In this document: positions 13,588 through 22,399 of the stretch, in pieces | Numbering within the stretch: position 1 is the stretch's first letter | How the letters are laid out: each line of letters opens with the position of its first letter | DNA from: Fibrobacter sp. | GTDB taxonomy: Bacteria > Fibrobacterota > Fibrobacteria > Fibrobacterales > Fibrobacteraceae | Reading direction: 5' to 3' | Length of the DNA stretch: 34,909 bases | Assembly: GCA_024398935.1 (NCBI GenBank) | Contig: JAKSIH010000032.1 | Span: forward strand, 1 to 34,909 | Notes under the pieces: model-generated | What the model saw: only the letters and a program-made list of their open reading frames with translations | What the model was told of the DNA's origin: nothing | Databases searched by the model: none | Position numbers and translations under genes: made by a program

Positions 13588-14736
13588 TTGGCTTTAGGAT
13601 TGATTGCGAAAATTCGTGGAGAACGCGAAACAGTTGGCATTGATGTTGGACACTACAGCATCAAGTATGTCAAGGTTTTGCATAATGCCCGCGGCGGCAA
13701 GATTGTGGTGGATGCCGATCTGGAACGTGTTCCGGATGGAGCCATCGTAAATGGAGAAATCCAGGTCCGCGAAAGCGGTTCTGCCCCTGCAGAAGGGGAG
13801 GGTAAGCGCGAAAGGGATGGCGCCGATCTTCTGGGCGAGGCCTTGACCAAGCTGTTCCTGAGACATCCTGTTGATGATTCTTGTGATATCGTAATTTCTG
13901 TGAACTGCGGGGCTGGTGCCGGTGGTGTACTGGTGGACCGTCTTGCAGTTAAAGTTCCGAAAAACGGAAATGAAGCGGCCATTATTCTTCAGACCGCCCA
14001 GTCCCGTCCGCCCTTCGATGACCAGGACAACGTTATTGACTACGAAGTGGTTTCCCGCGAAAATGAAGATGTGAAGGTCAATGTGGTTGCCGCAAAGAAT
14101 GCGCTCTTGGACTCCTGGGCCCAGTTCTTTGTTCGTCGAGGCATGCGACCCACGGCGATTGACGTGGATATCTTTGGTTTGCTGAATGCCTACTATGTTA
14201 CTGCACGACCTGCCGATCTGGAAGCTACCGCCGCTATTTTCAATATTGGCGAAAAGAAGATGAGCGTTGCTTTTGTTCAGGACGGCAAGTTCCATTCGAT
14301 GCGTGCCATGACCGGCGGTTCGCTGGACATGGTCATCCGAAAGATTTGTACCAACCTGGAAATCGATGCCGATAAATGTCACGAAATCTTTGATAAGGGC
14401 GATTTGTCCGTGGTGGATGGCTTCTCCGAGGCTGAAGTGGAAGCCGCTCTGAAGGATGCGTACGAAGATATCATGGCCCAGATCGATTTCGGTATGCGTT
14501 ATTTCTCTTCTTCGGAAGATACCAAGACCCTGAACAAGATCTTGCTGGGTGGCGGTGGCGCTTCCATTCCGGGACTTAAGGAATTTATCGCCGAACGCAC
14601 CGGCCTTGAAACCGATACCGTCAATCCGTTCAGTTATATGGAATGTGACGCCAAGGCTTTCGGTGAAGGTGGTATTTCCGTCGCCCTGTCTAATATCTAT
14701 GCTCCCGCACTGGGACTTGCTTTGAGGAAATTCTAA
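13588..14736 (+). CDS. pilM: Type IV pilus assembly protein PilM (actin-like ATPase)
   Basis: 382-residue cytoplasmic actin-like protein that binds the PilN N terminus and links the pilus alignment complex to the inner membrane. The phosphate-1 loop VGIDVGHYSIKYVKV is at about residues 16-30, and LLGGGGASIPGL near the C terminus fits the adenosine-binding motif. The start is TTG at 13588, supported by GGAG 6 bases upstream and by the short N-terminal helix (LGLIAKIRG) before the first strand. Residues about 55-75 form a charged loop that may be an insertion relative to typical PilM. The stop codon overlaps the pilN ATG as TAATG. Confidence 0.93.
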   Translation: MALGLIAKIRGERETVGIDVGHYSIKYVKVLHNARGGKIVVDADLERVPDGAIVNGEIQVRESGSAPAEGEGKRERDGADLLGEALTKLFLRHPVDDSCDIVISVNCGAGAGGVLVDRLAVKVPKNGNEAAIILQTAQSRPPFDDQDNVIDYEVVSRENEDVKVNVVAAKNALLDSWAQFFVRRGMRPTAIDVDIFGLLNAYYVTARPADLEATAAIFNIGEKKMSVAFVQDGKFHSMRAMTGGSLDMVIRKICTNLEIDADKCHEIFDKGDLSVVDGFSEAEVEAALKDAYEDIMAQIDFGMRYFSSSEDTKTLNKILLGGGGASIPGLKEFIAERTGLETDTVNPFSYMECDAKAFGEGGISVALSNIYAPALGLALRKF

Positions 14737-15377
14737 TGGCATCTAAGAAAAAAGAACCGTCGAAGAGCGCCAAGAAAAAAGAACCGCCAAAGAGCGCCCT
14801 TGCGATATCCATCAACCTTCTTCCGCCGGATTTCCGTAAGAAGAAGAAGGATTTTTCCTGGGTTACGGACCGCCGTACCATTTGGCCTACGGTTGCCCTG
14901 ATTGCTGCGCTCGTGGGTGCCGTGATGGTGTTCTCCTTTACCGAAACGACGATTGCAAGCCTGGAACAGGAAGTTCAGTCGGTAAAGGCGGAGGTGGAGA
15001 AGAACCGTCCCCTGCTGAACAAGATTAGCGAACTGGAAAAGCAGAAGTCCATCGTTAATTCTAAGATCAACTCTCTCAAGTCCATCCAGGTCAACAAGAA
15101 AAAGTGGGTGGTTCTGTTTGAGAATGTTTCTTCTGTGCTCCCTCCCAATATGTGGATTACGAGCATCAACCAGATTGGCGAAAATGATTTGGAAATGAAG
15201 GGCACTACCTTTGATTTTTCTGAAGTGGCCGAATATATGGTTAAGCTGGAAAAACAGGTGAGCGTGCAGAAAGTTTCCTTGGTGACCATCTCTACCACGA
15301 AGGTGGATGGGGAAGAAGCCTATAGTTTCACCATCAAGATGGTCCTGAATAAGGATCTCGGACTTGGGGAGAAATAG
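14736..15377 (+). CDS. pilN: Type IV pilus assembly protein PilN
   Basis: 213-residue bitopic inner-membrane protein. The cytoplasmic N terminus has a duplicated Lys-rich segment (KKKEPSKSA and KKKEPPKSA), then ISINLLPPDFR, the conserved INLLP motif that docks into PilM. One membrane helix (about 50-68) is followed by a coiled-coil region (72-115) and a small periplasmic alpha/beta domain that pairs with PilO. The basic N-terminal extension is longer than in typical PilN. It overlaps pilM by one base and is 2 bases from pilO. Confidence 0.92.
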   Translation: MASKKKEPSKSAKKKEPPKSALAISINLLPPDFRKKKKDFSWVTDRRTIWPTVALIAALVGAVMVFSFTETTIASLEQEVQSVKAEVEKNRPLLNKISELEKQKSIVNSKINSLKSIQVNKKKWVVLFENVSSVLPPNMWITSINQIGENDLEMKGTTFDFSEVAEYMVKLEKQVSVQKVSLVTISTTKVDGEEAYSFTIKMVLNKDLGLGEK

Positions 15378-15379
15378 AT

Positions 15380-15979
15380 ATGGGTAAGGACTTATTAAAA
15401 GACAAGAAAACCGTCTACGCGCTTGTCATTGTAGCGATCCTGCTTCTGGGTGTGTACTATATGTACGATTATGTATGGACCCCCTTTGAAGAACGGAGAG
15501 ATTCTCTCAATACGGAACTGTCTGCGGCAAATGCTGAAAAGGCTAAAATTGACGCCCAGAAGCATCGTATTGCTCAGCTTGAAATCGAGAAGGCTCAGGC
15601 CGAAAAGGATTTCGAAAAGCTGAAGGAAATGTTCCCGGAAGAAGAAAAGGTTCCCCTGCGCTTGCAGGACCTGTATTCCGTGCTTCGCAGTTCCGGCGTG
15701 CAGATCCAGAAGTTTAATCCGGAAGGCCGTTCCGAACGCGAACACTACATCGAGAACCGTTATTCCATTGCCGTAAATTCTGGCTATCACATGCTAGGCT
15801 ATTTGCTTGCTGAAATTGCGAACTTCAACTATCCCACTGCGGTAAGCAACTTGAGGTTGAACCGCTACTCGGGCATTGCGGCAGAAATCCAGAAGGCGGA
15901 AACCCATGGCTGGACACCTATCACCATGACGGTTACCTTTAATCTGACCACTTATACATCCAAGAAGGTGGGCAAATGA
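15380..15979 (+). CDS. pilO: Type IV pilus assembly protein PilO
   Basis: 199-residue bitopic inner-membrane protein, the partner of PilN in the alignment subcomplex. A short cytoplasmic tail and one membrane helix (about 11-28) are followed by a coiled coil (37-85) and a ferredoxin-like periplasmic domain (LQDLYSVLRSSGVQIQKFNPEG and the following strands). Length and position match pilO of other pilMNOPQ operons. The last four bases overlap the start of the PilP-like gene (ATGA at 15976). Confidence 0.92.
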   Translation: MGKDLLKDKKTVYALVIVAILLLGVYYMYDYVWTPFEERRDSLNTELSAANAEKAKIDAQKHRIAQLEIEKAQAEKDFEKLKEMFPEEEKVPLRLQDLYSVLRSSGVQIQKFNPEGRSEREHYIENRYSIAVNSGYHMLGYLLAEIANFNYPTAVSNLRLNRYSGIAAEIQKAETHGWTPITMTVTFNLTTYTSKKVGK

Positions 15980-17829
15980 TGAAATTGAAATTTATTCTTT
16001 TGTTCATGATTGCCGCGGTTGCATCCTATGCAGCCCAGGTAAAGGATGTGAAGTTTGACTGTAACAGCAAGGGCTGCCAGATGTCCTTTGCGTTTACTTC
16101 CGAGAAGAACCTGCCTACATTCTTCCAGAAGTACGATGCGAAGACGGGTACCCTGACCCTGGCATTCTCCGAATCTTCTTTTGCCTTTGGTGAAGGGTCC
16201 TTTGATATTGAGAAGGATTCCAAGTTTGTAAAGTCTATGCGGGTATACAAGGAAACCTTCAAGGGCACAAAGTTCCTGAAGTTTGACCTGGCTGTTGGTT
16301 CTTCGATTTCTTCCGATAAGAACGGGATATCCCTGGACAAGTCCAACTTTGTAGTATCCTTTAAGGCGAAGGGTGGAAAGTCCTGGGTGATGTCCAAGGT
16401 CTTTGCAAATCTGAAGAAGGATGCAGAAAAGCGCTTGGCCGAAGAAAAGAAGGCTGCTGAAAAGCAGGCCGCCCTGGACAAGAAGGCAGCCGAGAAGGCC
16501 GCCGCCGAAGAAAAGAAGCGCTTGGCCGAAGAGAAGAAGGCCGCTGAAAAGCAGGCCGCCCTGGACAAGAAGGCAGCCGAGAAGGCCGCCGCCGAAGAAA
16601 AGAAGCGCTTGGCCGAAGAGAAGAAGGCCGCTGAAAAGCAGGCCGCCCTGGACAAGAAGGCAGCCGAGAAGGCCGCCAAGGAAGAAGAAGCTAGAATGGC
16701 CGAAATGCAGAAACAGCTTGACAAGGCTGTCAAGGATGGCGGTAAGATTTCTGCTCTGATTCCCCGTATGAAGGAGATGACGGTCTTGCTGGGCTCCGGT
16801 ATTGAACAGTTCCGGCTGGTGCTCGATTCGCCCATTGATTTGGGTAAGGTTTCCAAACTGGATGCGTCATCTGCCCTGACAATTTCTGTTGACGGCCCCA
16901 AGAAGTCTCCTGTGTTCAAGGTGGGTTCCGGATCCATGGTGAAGTTTGTTACCTGGACTGCGAACGGTCTGAAGATCCAGCTGCAGACGGGTGTCAATCC
17001 TGTTGTCCTGGTTCAGGAAGGCGCCTTGATTCTTCAGGTTGCAGAAACTGCTGTTAAGAAGGATGGTTTTGTTTTCTGGTCTGCCCAGCCTAACGGAATC
17101 TATGTCCGTGACTGGATGAAGGCTGTCGAAGAAAAGCCTAATTTTGAGACCTTTGTGAAAAAGTGGGAAGGCGATAGCAAGAAGATTGTTTCCGGTTCCC
17201 AGACATTCCACCTGAAGCCTGTTGTTCGCGAACTGATTGTTGTTGCTGATGAAATTGAGTTTTATGCAGCTCCCAACGAGGGCGCTCAGGTCCTGCAGCG
17301 CTGCGTATTCGGTGACCGTCTCGTGAGCCTTGATATCAACGGACTGTATAGAAAGGTTCAGCTGGGCAACCGCATCGGTTATGTGAACAAGCGTGCGGTG
17401 AGCTTCTTTGATGAACTTTCTGCTGTTCAGGCGGAACGCCTAAAGCAGGTGGATAAGGATCGTGGCACTGCTACAGAAACAGCTACGGCTTCTGGTAGCC
17501 AGCTGGATGCCCTGTACGAAGATCGTGTGACTTATAGTTCCTTTGGCCGTCGTGATCCCTTTGTCGAAATCAAGGGTCTCGTAGAAGAAGGTATCAATGT
17601 GGACCAGGTGGAACTCATGGGTATCATCTGGGAATCCGAAGTGCCGATGGCCATTGTGGTTGAATCCAAGAATCCGTCTGTTTCCTACACTCTGAAGGAA
17701 GGCGACAAGATTCTTAACGGTAAGGTCTTGAAAATTACACAAACTGACGTACTCTTCCTGATTCAGGAATTCGGGGTGAGCCGTCGCTACTCCATGGGTC
17801 TGCCCGATAAGTTTGGGGGTAACAAGTAA
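15976..17829 (+). CDS. pilP: Enlarged PilP-like pilus protein with AMIN-like, coiled-coil and SH3-like parts
   Basis: 617 residues, against about 170-180 for usual PilP. A signal peptide (1-20) has no lipobox cysteine, unlike typical PilP lipoproteins. Residues about 21-131 and 260-355 look like two beta-rich AMIN-like domains. Between them lies a highly charged coiled coil (about 145-255) made of nearly three 29-residue repeats. Residues about 416-482 resemble a bacterial SH3 domain (EIEFYAAPNEGAQVL...GYVNKRAV). The C terminus from about 522 (FGRRDPFVEI) fits PilP, with a beta domain that contacts PilQ. It is placed exactly between pilO and pilQ. AMIN domains normally sit in PilQ; this PilQ has none. 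Domain calls other than PilP and the coiled coil are by impression. Confidence 0.82.
   Translation: MMKLKFILLFMIAAVASYAAQVKDVKFDCNSKGCQMSFAFTSEKNLPTFFQKYDAKTGTLTLAFSESSFAFGEGSFDIEKDSKFVKSMRVYKETFKGTKFLKFDLAVGSSISSDKNGISLDKSNFVVSFKAKGGKSWVMSKVFANLKKDAEKRLAEEKKAAEKQAALDKKAAEKAAAEEKKRLAEEKKAAEKQAALDKKAAEKAAAEEKKRLAEEKKAAEKQAALDKKAAEKAAKEEEARMAEMQKQLDKAVKDGGKISALIPRMKEMTVLLGSGIEQFRLVLDSPIDLGKVSKLDASSALTISVDGPKKSPVFKVGSGSMVKFVTWTANGLKIQLQTGVNPVVLVQEGALILQVAETAVKKDGFVFWSAQPNGIYVRDWMKAVEEKPNFETFVKKWEGDSKKIVSGSQTFHLKPVVRELIVVADEIEFYAAPNEGAQVLQRCVFGDRLVSLDINGLYRKVQLGNRIGYVNKRAVSFFDELSAVQAERLKQVDKDRGTATETATASGSQLDALYEDRVTYSSFGRRDPFVEIKGLVEEGINVDQVELMGIIWESEVPMAIVVESKNPSVSYTLKEGDKILNGKVLKITQTDVLFLIQEFGVSRRYSMGLPDKFGGNK
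16429..16680 (+). repeat. 87-bp in-frame tandem repeat in pilP, about 2.9 copies
   Basis: Units start at 16429, 16516 and 16603; each encodes 29 residues beginning KRLAEEKKAAEKQAALD. The copies are almost identical at base level. The third breaks down after about 78 bases (AAKEEEARMAE). The near identity suggests recent duplication or ongoing slippage that would change coiled-coil length in 29-residue steps. Confidence 0.93.
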
Positions 17830-19412
17830 TGAAAAATATGACAAAAATCCTAACTGTTCTTCTCCTTGTCTTTGGCATTGCCTTTGCCTGGAGCGCCCCT
17901 GCCGAAGGTTCGGTAGCCCCCAACAAGAAGTTGTATGACTTCAACTTCGTCAATATGGATTATGAAGCGATTTTCCGTTCCATTTCCGTTATTGCCGGTG
18001 TGGATATTCTTCTTGCCCCAGATGTAAAGGGCAAGACCAGTCTTCGCGTTACCAAGAAGACCTGGCAGGAAACCATGGACATTATCTGTAACATGAACGA
18101 CCTGACATGGGTCATTCAGGATAAGTACGTAACCATTCAGCGCCAGGCAACCTATCAGGCAAAGCAGAAAAAGCTTGCTGATGAAGAAGCCCAGGCCGAG
18201 CAGAATGCTCCGCTGATCCGTAAGAACTTCCAGGTGCATCATGCCAAGGCCGATGAACTGGTGAAGGTGCTGGAGAGCATGAAGTCCAATCGCGGTAAGA
18301 TTACCACGGTGGAACGTACGAACTCCATTATCGTCTATGATATTGATTCCAAGATTAGCCAGATGGAACAGGCTCTGGAAGAACTGGATGTGGAAACCTT
18401 CCAGATCATGATTACCGCAAAGCTTGTGGTCGTGAACAGCGAACGCGCCCGTGAACTTGGTGTTGACTGGACTGCTTCCATGGGTTCTGCAGCCCTTACC
18501 CCGGGTACTGCCGCCGCAGCCGCTGCAGGTGGTGCAGGAACTCGTACTGGTGCTGCCATTCAGTCTTTCCCCCACGGTGGCGCTTCTCCTGCTGTTAGCG
18601 GTGCTACTTCTGCAATTTCTGCAAGTCTCCTGGATAATAACCTTCAGATTGCCATCAGCAACTTGATGGGTGATGCTTCTACCGAAGTTCTTGCCAGTCC
18701 TCAGGTTTCCACCTTGGACAATACCGAAGCGAAGGTCTTCATGGGTGACAAGGTCTCTATCCGCGTGATTGACGATAGTGGCGAATCCTCTACCCAGATG
18801 GTTGAAACCGGTATCAAGCTTACCGTTACTCCCCATGTTTCTGGCGACAACCGCATTATGCTGGACCTCCACCCGGAAAACAACTCCTATGACTACGACT
18901 CCAAGGGTGAAATCGTGATTTCTACCCAGGAAGCCCAGACCAAGGTTGTTGTTGCCGATGGCGAGACTGTCGTAATCGGCGGCCTTACCCGTAACGAAAC
19001 CCAGGAATCCGAAAGCGGCATTCCCTTCCTTAAGGACATTCCGCTGCTGGGCAACCTCTTCAAGTACACCCGTAAGTCTGTTGTGAAGAAGGATCTGGTT
19101 ATCTTCGTCACTCCGCGTATTATCCGCAACTATGTTGGCAATATGGATCTTGCAGAACCGACCCGTGAAACCTCCGGCGGAAATGCCGCTCCCGAGGCAA
19201 AGAAGGTCGAGGCTGCTCCTGAGGCCCAGAAGGTTGAAGCTCCTGCAGCAGAACCTGTTGCTCAGCCGGTGGAAGAACCGGTCGCACAGCAGGCCGCACC
19301 CGTTGCACAGCCTGTAGCTCAGGAACCTGCTCCCGTTGTCGAAGAACAGCCTGCAGAACCTGTTGCTCCTCCTGCACCGGCACCTGTTGCCGAAGAGGAA
19401 GATGACTGGTAA
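17829..19412 (+). CDS. pilQ: Type IV pilus secretin PilQ with Pro/Ala/Glu/Val-rich tail
   Basis: 527-residue outer-membrane secretin that forms the pilus exit channel. After a signal peptide (about 1-22) come an STN-like N0 domain (35-104), an N1/NolW domain (about 132-190) and the secretin domain (about 192-437). Secretin landmarks include STEVLASPQVSTLDN, ETGIKLTVTPHV, and VVIGGLTRNE...GIPFLKDIPLLGNLFK ending in VIFVTPRII. An Ala/Gly-rich low-complexity loop (about 220-255) interrupts the early secretin domain. No AMIN domain is present. The last about 80 residues are a repetitive Pro/Ala/Glu/Val tail (PVAQPVEEPVAQ type) ending in EEEDDW, unusual for PilQ. It overlaps the previous stop (TAATG) and is the last gene before a strong terminator. 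Confidence 0.93.
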   Translation: MKNMTKILTVLLLVFGIAFAWSAPAEGSVAPNKKLYDFNFVNMDYEAIFRSISVIAGVDILLAPDVKGKTSLRVTKKTWQETMDIICNMNDLTWVIQDKYVTIQRQATYQAKQKKLADEEAQAEQNAPLIRKNFQVHHAKADELVKVLESMKSNRGKITTVERTNSIIVYDIDSKISQMEQALEELDVETFQIMITAKLVVVNSERARELGVDWTASMGSAALTPGTAAAAAAGGAGTRTGAAIQSFPHGGASPAVSGATSAISASLLDNNLQIAISNLMGDASTEVLASPQVSTLDNTEAKVFMGDKVSIRVIDDSGESSTQMVETGIKLTVTPHVSGDNRIMLDLHPENNSYDYDSKGEIVISTQEAQTKVVVADGETVVIGGLTRNETQESESGIPFLKDIPLLGNLFKYTRKSVVKKDLVIFVTPRIIRNYVGNMDLAEPTRETSGGNAAPEAKKVEAAPEAQKVEAPAAEPVAQPVEEPVAQQAAPVAQPVAQEPAPVVEEQPAEPVAPPAPAPVAEEEDDW

Positions 19413-19433
19413 TTTTCGGTATAGACCGGAATT

Positions 19434-19464
19434 AAAAAGACCTCGCTCCTGCGGGGTCTTTTTT
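19434..19464. terminator. Terminator between pilQ and holA
   Basis: 8-bp stem (19439-19446 with 19451-19458, GACCTCGC/GCGGGGTC, one G-U pair), loop TCCT, six Ts after and five As before. It ends the pil operon and may also serve the convergent greA-holA transcript, whose last stop is at 19509. Confidence 0.9.
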
Positions 19465-19508
19465 GTGTAAAATCTGTTCCAGAAACTCTTTTTGTGCGCT
19501 TTTATAAT

Positions 19509-20477
19509 CTATCGGACCACAAGAGCTGCAAGGGCCATTTCCTGGCTTACGGTGGACCAGGAGGAACTCTTAAATTCGTAGCTCAGCTCTGCCAGCCTGC
19601 TGATGACCCTGCAGAGGATTGGCTTTTTCCAGCGTTTGCAGCTTTCCGCCGCATTTCCTAGCTTGCAGAAGGTATAGAAATTCTTGCCGAGCTTCTGGCA
19701 GGCTTCTTCCTGGCTCATGCCATTGGCGGTAAGGGCGGAAAAATTTAATAGATCGACAGCGTGGCCGTAAAGGGCGCTAACGACCTTGATTTCGGCTCCG
19801 TTGCCGGCATAGAGAATTTCGTGAAGTTTCTTGGCGTAGCCGGCGGCATCCCGCATTCCGAAAAAATTCAGGATTTCGTAGGGGGGGATGTCTCGCTGGG
19901 GCACCACCATGGTCTTGACCAGGTCCAGGGTGATCTTGCTGCACTCGGGATTGTAGAGCAGGACCTTTTCGACTTCCTCGGCCACGAGTCGGGTGTTTGT
20001 GCCCAGGGCATCGGAGAGGTACAAGCTTGCGGCGGGCTCAATGGCCTTGTGGAAGTGGGAGGGGACCATTGCGGCGATCCATTCCTGCATCTTGTAGGAC
20101 TTGGGCTCCTCGCACTTTTCCACCTTTCCCACCTTAGCGAGAACTTTATAAAGTTCCGAGTTCGCCCGGAGTTCGTCGAATTCAAGGAGCAGCTTGCACT
20201 CGGGACCGTTCTTGAGCCAGCGGGTAAGGGACTTTACCTCGTCTGCCTTTAGGGTCTCGGCCTTGTGGACTACCACCGCCTGTTCCGGTGCGAACATGGA
20301 GACTGAATCGCAACATTCCATAATGAGTCCTGCGACAGAAGGAATGTTGGTGTCATTCGCATACACCACCTGCTTGGACAGCGGGTCGTCCTTGTTTTCG
20401 CCAAGGGAATCTACCAGAAACTTTTCGGTAAGCTTGTCCTTGGTGAACTGATCTTTGCCAACGAGGGTAAGAATCAT
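19509..20477 (-). CDS. holA: DNA polymerase III delta subunit
   Basis: 322-residue clamp-loader subunit that opens the beta sliding clamp. The N terminus (MILTLVGKDQFTKDKL) fits the family start where delta begins its first strand, and FAPEQAVVVHKAETLKADE, LLLEFDELRANSELYKVL and LYNPECSKITLDLVKTMV match the HolA domain order (RecA-like fold, lid, collar with the QEEACQKLGKNFYTF segment). There is no Walker motif, as expected for delta. It starts 11 bases after the greA stop and is probably co-transcribed with it. Confidence 0.88.
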   Translation of the reverse strand: MILTLVGKDQFTKDKLTEKFLVDSLGENKDDPLSKQVVYANDTNIPSVAGLIMECCDSVSMFAPEQAVVVHKAETLKADEVKSLTRWLKNGPECKLLLEFDELRANSELYKVLAKVGKVEKCEEPKSYKMQEWIAAMVPSHFHKAIEPAASLYLSDALGTNTRLVAEEVEKVLLYNPECSKITLDLVKTMVVPQRDIPPYEILNFFGMRDAAGYAKKLHEILYAGNGAEIKVVSALYGHAVDLLNFSALTANGMSQEEACQKLGKNFYTFCKLGNAAESCKRWKKPILCRVISRLAELSYEFKSSSWSTVSQEMALAALVVR

Positions 20478-20488
20478 GGGGGAGTCGT

Positions 20489-20953
20489 TTACTGGAAGTC
20501 GACAATCTCGAACTTGTTCTTGCCCCTGGGGGTAACAACCTCGACCACATCACCGCGCTTCTTGCCCATAAAGGCTGCGCCCATGGGGCTCTTGAAGCTG
20601 ATCTTTCCGTTCATGGGATCCACGCCTTCGGGGCTCACCAGCTGGTAGACCACTTCTTTCTTGGTTGCCAGGTTCTTTGCAGTAACAGTGGCGCCAAAGC
20701 GAACCGTGTCGGAGTTAGCGTCAAATTCAACGATGACTGCGTTGGAAATCTGGTCTTCCAGCTTGGGAAGTTCCAGGTCGATGTGGGCCAGCATTTCCTT
20801 GGCGGCGTGATATTCTGCGTTTTCGCTTAAGTCGCCCTGCTTGCGGGCTTCTTCCATTTCATCGACAACGCGGGGACGTTCCACCTTCTTGAGGAAATTG
20901 TAACGTTCAACCAGCTTGTCGTAAGTTTCTTTTGTACAGGGTGTTTTTGCCAT
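20489..20953 (-). CDS. greA: Transcription elongation factor GreA/GreB family
   Basis: 154-residue Gre factor that enters the RNA polymerase secondary channel and stimulates cleavage of backtracked RNA. The N-terminal coiled coil carries the signature EARKQGDLSENAEYHAAKE with the two acidic tip residues (D and E). The C-terminal FKBP-like domain has SPMGAAFMGKKRGDVVEV. Length and C-terminal wording fit GreA. On the minus strand TAATTTAGGG lies directly before the ATG, so the leader may be very short. First gene of a greA-holA pair, divergent from argJ. Confidence 0.94.
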   Translation of the reverse strand: MAKTPCTKETYDKLVERYNFLKKVERPRVVDEMEEARKQGDLSENAEYHAAKEMLAHIDLELPKLEDQISNAVIVEFDANSDTVRFGATVTAKNLATKKEVVYQLVSPEGVDPMNGKISFKSPMGAAFMGKKRGDVVEVVTPRGKNKFEIVDFQ

Positions 20954-21056
20954 AACCCTAAATTAGAATTTTTTTAGGGGACGAAGCCGGAAAAAGGCTG
21001 GTGATATGGCCTTTTTTGTTGTATATTTTACCCTGTAAAAAACAATAGGAGATTCT

Positions 21057-22274
21057 ATGTACACTGTATTGGAAAAAGGCGGCGTCTGCTCCCCCAAGGG
21101 CTTTACCGCTTCCGGAATTTGCGCAGGCATTAAGGCTAGTGGCAATGCCGATATGGCGCTTCTGAAAAGCGAAAAGGCTGCACGCTGCTTTGCTGTTTTT
21201 ACCACCAACAAGGTAAAGGCCGCACCGGTCATTTATGACAAGTCCGCCCTTGAACATGCCCATTTTGCAACGGCTGTTGTGGTGAATAGCGGTAATGCCA
21301 ACGCCTGTACTGGAGAACAGGGCCTTGCCGATGCAGAACGCATGGCTACCCTTACTGAAGAGGCTCTGGGCCTTACTCCCAAGAGCGTCCTGGTTTGCAG
21401 CACCGGTGTGATTGGCCACCTGATGCCCATGGATAAGATTGAAGCGGGCATTCCTCGCCTGGTCGAAGGTCTTCGTGCCGACGCTTCCGAGGAATTTGGT
21501 CGCGCAATTCTTACTACCGACCTTGCTCTCAAGTCCCACGCTGTTGAAATCCAGACCGAGAAGGGAGTGGTGACCATCGGCGGCGCCTGCAAGGGAAGTG
21601 GCATGATTCACCCGAACATGGCAACCATGTTGGCTTTCATTACCACAGACCTGGCTTTGCCTATTGACTTCTTTGCTGAATTCCGTGCAAACATTGCGGA
21701 CTCCTTCAACGCAATTACCGTTGATGGCGATACCAGTACCAACGACACCTGCATTATGCTGGCAAATGGCATGAGCGGCGTTAAGTACGAAGACCTTACT
21801 TTGTCTGAACAGGGCGAATTCCGTGCAGCACTGGCCCTCATTATGCAGAGCCTTGCCAAGGACATTGTCCGTGATGGTGAAGGTGCGACCAAGCTGATCG
21901 AGCTCCGCATCGAAAAGGCTGAATCTCACGAAGAAGCACTGAAGATGGCTCGTTTCATCGGTACCAGCAACCTGGCCAAGTGCGCTATGTTCGGTGAAGA
22001 TCCCAACTGGGGTCGTATCCTCAGTTCTGCAGGTTCTAGCGGCTGCAACATGATTGCGGAACACACGGACCTTTACTTCGGTGATGTTCAGGTTCTGGAT
22101 GGCGGTCGCCCAGTGATTCTTTCCAAGGAAAAGCAGGATGCTTTGCATGCTGTTGTCCGTCAGCGCGAATACAAGGTTACCCTGGTGCTGAACATCGGTC
22201 ATGCTAGCGCAAGTGCTTTCACCTGCGACTTGAGCTACGACTACGTGAAAATCAACGCTGAGTACACAACCTAA
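21057..22274 (+). CDS. argJ: Bifunctional ArgJ: glutamate N-acetyltransferase / ornithine acetyltransferase
   Basis: Transfers acetyl from N-acetylornithine to glutamate in the cyclic arginine pathway; many ArgJ enzymes also use acetyl-CoA. The 405-residue precursor self-cleaves before a threonine nucleophile: the site KGSGMIHPNMA-T190-MLAF is intact. The oxyanion-hole STGVIG motif (115-120), GDTSTNDTCI and the FGEDPNWGRI segment are present. AGGAG lies 5 bases before the ATG. TATATT at 21022-21027 could be its -10 element. It stands alone, divergent from greA and followed by a structured segment and a terminator. Whether it is mono- or bifunctional cannot be judged by eye. Confidence 0.96.
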   Translation: MYTVLEKGGVCSPKGFTASGICAGIKASGNADMALLKSEKAARCFAVFTTNKVKAAPVIYDKSALEHAHFATAVVVNSGNANACTGEQGLADAERMATLTEEALGLTPKSVLVCSTGVIGHLMPMDKIEAGIPRLVEGLRADASEEFGRAILTTDLALKSHAVEIQTEKGVVTIGGACKGSGMIHPNMATMLAFITTDLALPIDFFAEFRANIADSFNAITVDGDTSTNDTCIMLANGMSGVKYEDLTLSEQGEFRAALALIMQSLAKDIVRDGEGATKLIELRIEKAESHEEALKMARFIGTSNLAKCAMFGEDPNWGRILSSAGSSGCNMIAEHTDLYFGDVQVLDGGRPVILSKEKQDALHAVVRQREYKVTLVLNIGHASASAFTCDLSYDYVKINAEYTT

Positions 22275-22280
22275 TGAAAA

Positions 22281-22331
22281 GTAATTTTTGCCGATCATCG
22301 GGAGTATGAAACCTCCGGTAGCAAAAATTAC
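22281..22331 (+). other. Structured element of unknown nature after argJ
   Basis: Perfect 11-bp inverted repeat (22281-22291 GTAATTTTTGC and 22321-22331 GCAAAAATTAC) enclosing 29 bases that contain the palindrome CCGATCATCGG (22291-22301) and GGAG/CTCC arms. It starts 6 bases after the argJ stop. Together with 22332-22435 it could be a small RNA ended by the terminator at 22400. No known RNA family was recognised, and the strand is uncertain. Confidence 0.5.
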
Positions 22332-22399
22332 CGTCATGAGGACAGCGCGTACTCTCGGGACGATTTACTGTTCGTCGGGTTGAAAAAACTCTTGCAAAG

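Noticed and set aside
16429..16680. CRISPR-like or mobile repeat in pilP
   Set aside because: The 87-bp units are in frame, contiguous and encode a coiled coil; there are no spacers.
16421..16759. Second reading frame through the pilP repeats as an Arg/Pro-rich protein
   Set aside because: Frame-shifted reading of the tandem repeat; no start signal and contained within pilP.
20958..22337. 459-codon minus-strand open frame opposite argJ
   Set aside because: ArgJ is complete and unmistakable on the plus strand; the antisense frame has no family features.
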